DNA from: Methanomethylophilus sp963631655
GTDB lineage: Archaea > Thermoplasmatota > Thermoplasmata > Methanomassiliicoccales > Methanomethylophilaceae
Reading direction: 5' to 3'
Assembly (NCBI GenBank): GCA_963631655.1
Contig: CAVGRR010000087.1
Span: 1 to 6,111, forward strand
DNA: 6,111 nt
The notes below the pieces were generated by a model that was given only the letters and a program-made list of their open reading frames with translations, searched no databases and had not been told where the DNA came from. Within the stretch, counting starts at the first letter, position 1. Every line of letters begins with the position of its first letter. The position numbers and the translations under genes are program-made. This document shows positions 1-5,249 of the stretch, piece after piece.

Positions 1-1331
1 GAGCAAGACAGGTCGGTAAGACATTTGCGATTCAGCAATTCATAAGTCAGAATTTCGAGTCTTATCTCAGTATCAATTTCGAAATAGATGTTGCTGCAAG
101 GGAAATCTTTACGGAAGATTCGGATGTGGACAGAATTATGAATCGGTTTTCCGTAGCCCACTCAGGTTTTGAAGCTCTGCCCGGAAAGACAGCTCTGTTC
201 TTTGATGAGATTCAAGCTTGTCCTGAAGCAAGACGTTCCCTTAAAGCGTTCGCGATTGACGGAAGATACAAGGTCATCTCATCTGGGTCTTTGATGGGAC
301 TCCAGTACCGCACCGAGATCCAGAACCCAGTTGGTTATGAACGCAGGGTGGAGATGAGATCTCTGGATTTCGAGGAATTCCTGTGGGCCATCGGCATCGG
401 AATGGACACCATTTCGGATATGCGTAGGTGCATACACGACAAGGTGCCGATGGACAGATGCATCTCGCAGAAGATCGATGAGTACTTCACCCTCTTCATG
501 GTGATCGGAGGGATGCCCAAGGCGGTCATTGCTTACCTGGACACTGGTTCAATCCCGCGTGCCATCGATGAAAAGAGGAAGGTTATCGAAGGATACCGGG
601 CCGACATCGGGAAGTATTCCGAATCCTTTGAGAGGGATAGGATATTCAGGACATTCGATTCCGTCCCGACCGTATTGAGTCAGGAAAACAAGAAGTTCAT
701 GTACTCGAAGATCGAGGACAGTGACCCGGCGAGTGCCTCGGCAAGGACCTTCTCCAAAGCGATACAGTGGTTGTCCGATTCGGGGATCGTAAGGAAGTGC
801 GTTCAGCTGACCAATCCGTGTATGCCGCTGGAGACCTTCGGTTGCGGAAGATCGTTCAAGATCTACCTGGAGGATACGGGACTGCTCCTGGCGATGATGG
901 ACGATGAGGTTACCGCTTCCATCCTGCGGGGGGACAGAAGGACCAACAAAGGAGCGATCGCCGAGAATGTCGTTGCGGAATGCCTCAGCAAATGCGGGCA
1001 TAAGCTGTATTATCTCAGGTCTGGTTCAATGGAGATCGATTTCATAACCACCATGAAAGGGAATGTTGCAGCCATCGAAGTGAAATCCGGGAACAACAAC
1101 CGGTCCAAGTCCCTCAATTCAGTGAAAGAGAAGTACAAGGTGAAAAGGCGTATTAAATTCGAGAACACGGAGATATGTGTGACGGAGGACGGGATCGAAC
1201 ACTACCCATTGTTCGCAGCGGCCTTCATTGATTCCATGTATGACCCTTGCGATCTTTCGTTCCGTCTCGAGGGTGTCGATGAGGTCAATGCGGCAGTGCG
1301 TCGCAGTTTGGGTAATCATCCTGCTGAATGA
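1..1331 (+). CDS. AAA+ ATPase with DUF4143 and PD-(D/E)XK-like C-terminus, COG1373 type (5' end outside window)
   Basis: The reading frame is open from base 3, well before the first possible internal start (GTG at 126), and begins with ARQVGKT. The two preceding bases, GA, fit a GGA glycine codon, which would complete a Walker A motif GARQVGKT. The true start is therefore left of the window and 442 residues are visible. Numbering from base 3: Walker A lysine at 6, Walker B FFDEIQ with D68 and E69, sensor-1-like SSGS at 93-96, candidate arginine finger RR at 114-115, DUF4143 signature IGGMPKAV at 168-175, a probable winged helix around 215-265, and the strand motif LEDTGLL at 289-295. The C-terminal third has an E, EIDFI, AIEVK pattern (E321, D346, E359, K361) typical of the PD-(D/E)XK fold. 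The biological role of this family is unknown; it is multicopy in many archaea and some bacteria, and DNA or nucleotide binding is inferred from fold only. It is divergent from the next gene despite the same architecture. The first 120 bases are AT-rich (46 G+C). Confidence 0.88.
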   Translation, partial: ARQVGKTFAIQQFISQNFESYLSINFEIDVAAREIFTEDSDVDRIMNRFSVAHSGFEALPGKTALFFDEIQACPEARRSLKAFAIDGRYKVISSGSLMGLQYRTEIQNPVGYERRVEMRSLDFEEFLWAIGIGMDTISDMRRCIHDKVPMDRCISQKIDEYFTLFMVIGGMPKAVIAYLDTGSIPRAIDEKRKVIEGYRADIGKYSESFERDRIFRTFDSVPTVLSQENKKFMYSKIEDSDPASASARTFSKAIQWLSDSGIVRKCVQLTNPCMPLETFGCGRSFKIYLEDTGLLLAMMDDEVTASILRGDRRTNKGAIAENVVAECLSKCGHKLYYLRSGSMEIDFITTMKGNVAAIEVKSGNNNRSKSLNSVKEKYKVKRRIKFENTEICVTEDGIEHYPLFAAAFIDSMYDPCDLSFRLEGVDEVNAAVRRSLGNHPAE

Positions 1332-1396
1332 TGGAATTCCGTATGCTGGCACATTTGATTCTGTGAGTTTTGCTCTTGTTGAAATTATGCAAATCC

Positions 1397-1424
1397 GGAA
1401 TTAAATTCCTGTTTTACAGGAATT
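1397..1424. repeat. Nested GGAATT/AATTCC inverted repeats, candidate operator
   Basis: Three half-sites alternate in orientation: GGAATT at 1397-1402, AATTCC at 1404-1409 and GGAATT at 1419-1424. The first pair forms a 6-bp palindrome around A1403. The second pair extends to a perfect 9-bp inverted repeat, AATTCCTGT (1404-1412) and ACAGGAATT (1416-1424), with a TTT loop. The middle arm can pair with either neighbour, so the two structures exclude each other. A fourth copy, GGAATTCC, is at 1333-1340 just after the upstream stop codon. The block ends 8 bp before the TATA-like box of the next gene, a position used by archaeal repressors and activators. No T-run follows, so it does not look like a terminator. 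The role as operator is inference. Confidence 0.5.
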
Positions 1425-1431
1425 GAACTTC

Positions 1432-1439
1432 TAAAATAT
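1432..1439 (+). promoter_or_regulatory. TATA-like box of the second ATPase gene
   Basis: The sequence TAAAATAT is centred about 24-25 nt before the ATG at 1460. In archaea the TATA centre lies about 26 nt before the transcription start, so the RNA would begin at or next to the ATG and be leaderless. The absence of any GGAGG or GGTGA motif before this ATG supports this. Inferred from spacing only. Confidence 0.5.
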
Positions 1440-1459
1440 CTGAAGCACAATGAACCTGT

Positions 1460-2689
1460 ATGATCGCCCGTACTGTTCTTTCCCGCATTGAGGAGAAGAT
1501 GAGCTATAGGCCGGTGACACTCATCACAGGTGCCCGTCAGACAGGAAAAACAACCCTGTGCAGGTTCCTGTCGGAGAAGTACGGTATGCGTTATGTTTCC
1601 CTGGCGAACATGTTGGAACGCAGGGCGGCAGTGAAAGACCCAGAGCTGTTTCTGAAAACGCATCCTGCACCTCTCGTCATCGACGAGGTCCAATATGCTC
1701 CCGGGCTTTTCGATTATCTTGAAGGCATCGTCGACAAGGTGAAGTTCGAAGGTGGAAAATACCAGGGGATGTACGTGTTAGCAGGAAGCCAGGAATTCTC
1801 CCGTATGCAGGGTGTATCTCAATCAATGGCCGGAAGGATCGGCATCATCCGTCTGTCTCCGTTGAGTCAGAGCGAGATCGCAGGGCGGGAGGACATCCCT
1901 TTCCGGGTGGAACCGGAACTGAACGACCGCCGTGCCGAAGAACTCCACATGACCTGCGACGAGTTCTACAACAGGCTCGTGCGCGGATCCTATCCCGAAC
2001 TGTACAACAACCCCTCGGTCGATACTGGGGATTTCTACTCTGATTACACCGAGACCTATATCTCCCGCGATGTGTCGCAGATAATCAATGTGAAGGACAG
2101 TCTGAAGTTCCAGGAGTTCCTTGAGCTGACCGCCTCCCTCACAGGTCAGGAACTCGTCTATGAGAACATCTCCAATGCAATCGGGATCGATGCGAAGACC
2201 GTGAAATCCTGGCTGGGCGTTCTGGAGACGAGCGGGATCATCCGCGTTCTCCGTTCGTACACAAGCAGGTCTCCCGTGAAAAGGGTGATCAGGCGTCCGA
2301 AGATATACTTCTGCGACACAGGTCTCGCCTGTTATCTGGCAAAGGTCGTCGATGCGGAAACACTGAAGAACGGATATCTCTGCGGCCCGATGGTGGAGAC
2401 TTACATCATTAATGAGATAATCAAAAGCCACGAGAACAACGGGGTGAACACCGGGTTCAGTTACTATCGGGACCAGAGCGGGGAGATAGATCTCGTCATG
2501 CTCCGGGACGGTAAGCTTACCTTGGTGGAATGCAAATCGGGGATTACATACGATGCGAAGGATGTGAAGTCCTTTGAAAGGATGGACAGGACCCTCTATG
2601 AGATCGGCCCATCCTGCATAATCTGTCTGACCGAAAAGATGTATGCGCTGAAAGAGAACGTTTACGCGCTGCCGTTCACTTCGATCTGA
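1460..2689 (+). CDS. AAA+ ATPase with DUF4143 and PD-(D/E)XK-like C-terminus, COG1373 type
   Basis: A complete 409-residue protein. An in-frame stop (TGA at 1451-1453) just upstream makes ATG 1460 the only sensible start. Walker A GARQTGKTT is at 24-32 (K30). Walker B LVIDEVQ has D75 and E76. Sensor 1 is LAGS at 107-110, and a candidate arginine finger is R126 in AGRIG, followed by the family motif RLSPLSQSE. The DUF4143 region has RGSYPELY at 175-182 and YISRDV at 200-205. A winged helix spans about 217-265, and IYFCDTGL is at 282-289. The C-terminus shows E313, EID (342-344) and LVECKSG (E356, K358), the PD-(D/E)XK-like core. These motifs look intact, so ATP binding and hydrolysis are likely; nuclease activity is uncertain because many members of this family are uncharacterised. 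It follows a related ATPase after 128 bp but appears to have its own promoter. The cellular role is unknown. Confidence 0.93.
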   Translation: MIARTVLSRIEEKMSYRPVTLITGARQTGKTTLCRFLSEKYGMRYVSLANMLERRAAVKDPELFLKTHPAPLVIDEVQYAPGLFDYLEGIVDKVKFEGGKYQGMYVLAGSQEFSRMQGVSQSMAGRIGIIRLSPLSQSEIAGREDIPFRVEPELNDRRAEELHMTCDEFYNRLVRGSYPELYNNPSVDTGDFYSDYTETYISRDVSQIINVKDSLKFQEFLELTASLTGQELVYENISNAIGIDAKTVKSWLGVLETSGIIRVLRSYTSRSPVKRVIRRPKIYFCDTGLACYLAKVVDAETLKNGYLCGPMVETYIINEIIKSHENNGVNTGFSYYRDQSGEIDLVMLRDGKLTLVECKSGITYDAKDVKSFERMDRTLYEIGPSCIICLTEKMYALKENVYALPFTSI

Positions 2690-2731
2690 ATTCTGATATC
2701 TGGGTCTGTCGGTCCCGGGGGAACGAAAACC

Positions 2732-2739
2732 GATATATC
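2732..2739 (+). promoter_or_regulatory. TATA-like box of the small membrane protein gene
   Basis: GATATATC is centred about 24-25 nt before the ATG at 2760 and is preceded by the purine-rich run CGAAAACC, a fair match to an archaeal BRE. The geometry equals that of the 1432-1439 box and predicts a leaderless transcript. The 70-bp spacer 2690-2759 shows no other clear element. Confidence 0.55.
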
Positions 2740-2759
2740 ATAAGGGGCATGTCCTTTCA

Positions 2760-3002
2760 ATGAAAAACCGTACCATGTACGCTGTCGCCGCCTGTGTATA
2801 CCTTCTGTTCCTGGCGGCATTGGTCCTGGTAATCGTATGCAGCAAGGACCAGGATTCGATGGTCATGGGGATGACTTTGGTGTCGTCCGGTCTGATGGTG
2901 GTGACCATCATCCTTGCGGTCATCTTCATGAAAAGGTCCCCTTCGGAGCGTTACGAAGAGCTCTACGCGAAGAAGGAGAACGAGGAATGGGAGAAGAAGT
3001 AA
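2760..3002 (+). CDS. Small two-helix membrane protein, unknown function
   Basis: An 80-residue protein that I do not recognise. It has a short basic N-terminus (MKNR), a hydrophobic helix at about 7-27, a short polar loop with KDQDS at 29-33, and a second helix at about 35-57. A highly charged tail follows from 58 (KRSPSERYEELYAKKENEEWEKK), lysine- and glutamate-rich and probably helical. By the positive-inside rule both ends would be cytoplasmic, giving a hairpin in the membrane. The start at ATG 2760 is favoured by the TATA-like box 25 nt upstream; the AAGGGG at 2742-2747 is too distant (12 nt) to be a convincing SD. The gene stands alone between the ATPase gene and the convergent permease operon, with only 40 bp to the latter's stop codon. 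Codon use looks like that of its neighbours. It could be a real small protein conserved in relatives or a weakly conserved orphan. Confidence 0.7.
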   Translation: MKNRTMYAVAACVYLLFLAALVLVIVCSKDQDSMVMGMTLVSSGLMVVTIILAVIFMKRSPSERYEELYAKKENEEWEKK

Positions 3003-3034
3003 GCCTTTTCCTCCGATTGTATTTTCGACATCTG

Positions 3035-3057
3035 GCACATTGTCAGAATGTGCTTTT
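3035..3057 (+). terminator. Hairpin plus T-run at the convergent gene ends
   Basis: GCACATT (3035-3041) and AATGTGC (3047-3053) form a perfect 7-bp inverted repeat with loop GTCAG, followed on the + strand by TTTT (3054-3057). Further short T-runs lie at 3006-3009 and 3022-3025. This would end the small membrane protein transcript. The loop contains the stop codon of the convergent permease (3043-3045, - strand). On the - strand no T-run follows the hairpin, so it is a weak terminator in that direction. Archaeal termination depends mainly on the T-runs; the hairpin's role is uncertain. Confidence 0.45.
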
Positions 3058-4107
3058 GCGCCTTTGTTTGAACAGGAAGAACAGGAACAGCGGACTGCCG
3101 ATCAGTGCGGTCACCACTCCGACGGGAAGGCTTCCGGGTACGGACCTGACGATGATGTCGCTGATGATTATCATCAAAGCACCTATCAATGCCGATGACG
3201 GGACCAGGGCCTTGTTGTTGTTACCTACGAACAGTCTTGCTATATGCGGTGCCACGAGTCCCACGAATCCGATGGTCCCGGTGAAACATACTGCGACCGC
3301 GACACCTAAAGACACCATCACGAAACAGATTATCCTGAGGTGTACGGGATTATGTCCCAGACTGTGACAGGTGCTGTCTCCTGCCATCAGAAGATTGATC
3401 CTTCCCGCAAGAAGGGTGAATCCCACCAGCAGTGCGACGGCGGCGATGAGCATGGGCGCCAGGTCGCTCCATGTGGTGCCGGAAAGCGTTCCGAGGCCCC
3501 ACCTGTAGATCTCCTCCAGGCTTTCCTCGCTGGCGTTGAATTTGAGGAAGGTGGTGAATGCGGAGAATATGTACATCATTCCGATACCGACGAGGATCAT
3601 CATGTTCGGACTGAGCTTCTTCATCGAAGAGATGAGAACTATTGCTGCCGCAGGTATCATCGCGAAGATGAATGCGTTCGCGATGACCGCCATGTCGCCT
3701 TCCGCTCCGGGCAGTACGGAAGCACCGAGGATGATGGCGATGGTGACACCGAACAGTGCCGCGGATGATATTCCGATGGTGTAAGGCTCTGCCAGCGGGT
3801 TGTGGGTCACGGTCTGCATGACGGTTCCGCTGACCGCAAGAATGGTTCCGATGAGGATGGCGGCGATGGCACGCGGTGCGTTGGACTCGATCGCGACATA
3901 ATCTATCATCCTGTCGATGTATGTGGTGGGTTCGATACCCTTTATGCGGTTGAACACTGCGGTCCAGGCCTCTTTGAACGTGACATGGAAGCTGTTGATG
4001 CACAGGGAATAGATTGCAAGCAGGACCAAAGCGACCAGCAGGATCGATGAGATGATGATGCGCCTGGTGCGGTTCTGATGATATTCCTGCCTGTGTTCTT
4101 TGGTCAT
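3043..4107 (-). CDS. BtuC/FecCD-family ABC transporter permease (second of pair)
   Basis: A 354-residue integral membrane permease of the family that imports ferric siderophores, haem or corrinoids. A cytoplasmic N-terminus precedes the first helix (about 16-36). The family blocks are all present: APRAIAAILIG at 77-87, SGTVMQTVTHNPLAEP (93-108) with GISSAALFG, FVGLVAPHIARLF (281-293), and the C-terminal LPVGVVTALIGSPLFL (327-342). About nine to ten membrane helices are visible, as usual for BtuC. The loop expected to contact the ATPase (243-254) reads GDSTCHSLGHNP; it keeps the LG pair but has an unusual Cys-His. ATG 4107 is chosen because GGTGAT, an archaeal SD, sits 4 nt before it. That SD contains the stop codon of the upstream permease. 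Substrate cannot be read from sequence. The gene is last in its operon, ending against a convergent gene. Confidence 0.95.
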   Translation of the reverse strand: MTKEHRQEYHQNRTRRIIISSILLVALVLLAIYSLCINSFHVTFKEAWTAVFNRIKGIEPTTYIDRMIDYVAIESNAPRAIAAILIGTILAVSGTVMQTVTHNPLAEPYTIGISSAALFGVTIAIILGASVLPGAEGDMAVIANAFIFAMIPAAAIVLISSMKKLSPNMMILVGIGMMYIFSAFTTFLKFNASEESLEEIYRWGLGTLSGTTWSDLAPMLIAAVALLVGFTLLAGRINLLMAGDSTCHSLGHNPVHLRIICFVMVSLGVAVAVCFTGTIGFVGLVAPHIARLFVGNNNKALVPSSALIGALMIIISDIIVRSVPGSLPVGVVTALIGSPLFLFFLFKQRRKSTF

Positions 4108-4117
4108 GATATCACCA
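4108..4117 (-). promoter_or_regulatory. SD overlapping the upstream stop codon (translational coupling)
   Basis: Read on the - strand the junction is TGGTGATATC followed by ATG. GGTGAT pairs with the 3' end of archaeal 16S rRNA (GATCACCTCC), and the spacing is 4 nt. The TGA in it is the stop codon of the first permease (4114-4112). Ribosomes finishing the first permease therefore sit on the SD of the second. A second purine block, GGAGGAAC, lies about 16 nt from the ATG inside the upstream coding sequence and is too far to be the main site. Confidence 0.65.
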
Positions 4118-5188
4118 GATGTTCCTCCGCTGGCGGATGATCAGATACAGGAACAGGGGGGCACCGATGAACGAGGTGATGACACCTACCGGGATGGAGG
4201 CCCCGACGTCAAGTGCCCTGGAGAGGATGTCGCACCCTAACAGGAACGCGGCACCGAAGGCACCCGCCGCAGGGAGCAGATATTTGTTGTCCGCTCCGAG
4301 GACCATCCTCACGATGTGGGGTATCACAAGACCCACGAAACCGATGATCCCGACGTAGCTGATGATGACCGAGGTCATAAGTGCCAGGATGACCAAACAT
4401 ACGACCCTGAGCCTCTCGATGTTGAGTCCCAACGCCTTCGCATCCTTGTCGTCGAGGGCCATGATGTTCAGTTTGCCTGACAAGGGGAGGACGATGGCAA
4501 GTCCCGCCACGGTGAAGATCGTGGTGAGAGGGAGTGCATCCCACGAAAGGTCCGTCAGCGATCCGACCTGCCACCTGTACACCATTGTAAGAGTGGCGGA
4601 GTCGGTGGTGACCAGAAGAAGCGAGGTGAACGAGTTGAAAAGATAGGATACCGCGACTCCCGAGAGGATCAGGGTGGCAGGCGACTTGCGGAAGAAAGGC
4701 GCCATGATAACGATGATCAGGATAGGTATCAGGGAGAATACGACTGCATTGAAGACGATCGCCAGGTTGTTGCCGAGACCGCCGGTGATGGTGCATCCGA
4801 GCACCATGGCGATGGCCACTCCGAACAGTGCTCCCGAGGAGACTCCGGTGGTGTATGGATCTGCCAATGGATTCTTCATGACACTCTGCATGATGGCGCC
4901 GGCCACACTCAGTGCGAGACCGGCCACGATGGCGAAGAGGGCCCTCGGAACACGGAAGTTCCAGACGATGTTGTCAGCGAAGATCTGGGTGTTGTCGGTG
5001 TAGGTGACACCTTTCAGATGGTTCACGAAATAGGTGAACACATCGCTCACGCTGAGGTTCAGTGTTCCCACACAGAGTGAGACAAAGAACATCACTGCGG
5101 TGGCGATGATGCATATCGCGATGAACAGTATTTTGCGGTAGGTGTACTTGGAGTACTCCTCTTTCATCCCTTCTTTCGATCCTGTCAT
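4112..5188 (-). CDS. BtuC/FecCD-family ABC transporter permease (first of pair)
   Basis: A 358-residue permease of the same family as the next gene and clearly paralogous to it, but not a recent duplicate. The basic N-terminus leads into helix 1 at about 19-41. Family blocks: FRVPRALFAIVAG (78-90), AGAIMQSVMKNPLADPYTTG (96-115) with SSGALFG, GFVGLVIPHIVRMVLG (283-298), and IPVGVITSFIGAPLFLYLI (332-350), ending RQRRNIW. The predicted ATPase-contact loop reads DDKDAKALGLN (246-256), closer to the BtuC pattern than in its partner. The start is less certain: ATG 5188 gives the length shown but has no good SD, and Met8 (codon 5165-5167), preceded by the purine run GAAAGAAGGG, is an alternative that would not affect helix 1. 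The gene lies 61 bp after the secreted-protein gene and 4 bp before the second permease. The two may form a heterodimeric membrane channel. Confidence 0.95.
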   Translation of the reverse strand: MTGSKEGMKEEYSKYTYRKILFIAICIIATAVMFFVSLCVGTLNLSVSDVFTYFVNHLKGVTYTDNTQIFADNIVWNFRVPRALFAIVAGLALSVAGAIMQSVMKNPLADPYTTGVSSGALFGVAIAMVLGCTITGGLGNNLAIVFNAVVFSLIPILIIVIMAPFFRKSPATLILSGVAVSYLFNSFTSLLLVTTDSATLTMVYRWQVGSLTDLSWDALPLTTIFTVAGLAIVLPLSGKLNIMALDDKDAKALGLNIERLRVVCLVILALMTSVIISYVGIIGFVGLVIPHIVRMVLGADNKYLLPAAGAFGAAFLLGCDILSRALDVGASIPVGVITSFIGAPLFLYLIIRQRRNIW

Positions 5189-5210
5189 GAATGCAACTCT
5201 GGAAAGAGGT

Positions 5211-5226
5211 GCCGGGTTTCCCCGGC
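5211..5226 (-). other. GC-rich GAAA-capped RNA hairpin between capture-type and permease genes
   Basis: On the - strand the RNA would read GCCGGG-GAAA-CCCGGC: a perfect six-pair all-GC stem closed by a GNRA tetraloop, a very stable motif. It sits 23 bp before the permease ATG and 23 bp after the stop codon of the secreted protein. No T-run follows in the direction of transcription, so it is not a classic terminator. The likely role is to protect the 3' end of the upstream message or to lower downstream expression, as intergenic hairpins do between binding-protein and permease genes in other transport operons. The role is inference. Confidence 0.55.
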
Positions 5227-5249
5227 GGTAATGGGTTTAATCAGCCTTT

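Noticed and set aside
126..128. GTG as start of the first ATPase
   Set aside because: The frame continues upstream to base 3 and encodes the Walker A motif needed by the protein, so the start lies outside the window.
1404..1424. 9-bp inverted repeat as terminator of the first ATPase gene
   Set aside because: It is 73 bp past the stop codon and followed by no T-run; its closeness to the TATA-like box fits an operator better.
1823..2431. Open frame of 202 codons antisense to the second ATPase
   Set aside because: It mirrors a gene with intact Walker and nuclease-like motifs, its translation is rich in His, Arg and Asp without domain pattern, and it has no promoter or SD.
2749..2763. Four-codon leader ORF (ATG TCC TTT CAA TGA) overlapping the small protein's start
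   Set aside because: The predicted leaderless transcript starts after it; such a short frame is easily due to chance.
3350..4003. Open frame of 217 codons on the - strand within the second permease in another frame
   Set aside because: The translation is an Arg/His-rich low-complexity product typical of a frame shifted from a membrane-protein gene; the permease frame matches its family throughout.
4209..4796. Open frame of 195 codons within the first permease in another frame
   Set aside because: Same Arg/His-rich composition and no family signature; shadow of the permease.
5231..5244. TATA-like GATTAAAC on the - strand as a promoter for the permeases alone
   Set aside because: The predicted RNA start would fall at the foot of the hairpin, the match is weak, and the gene spacing fits a single operon; possible but not supported.
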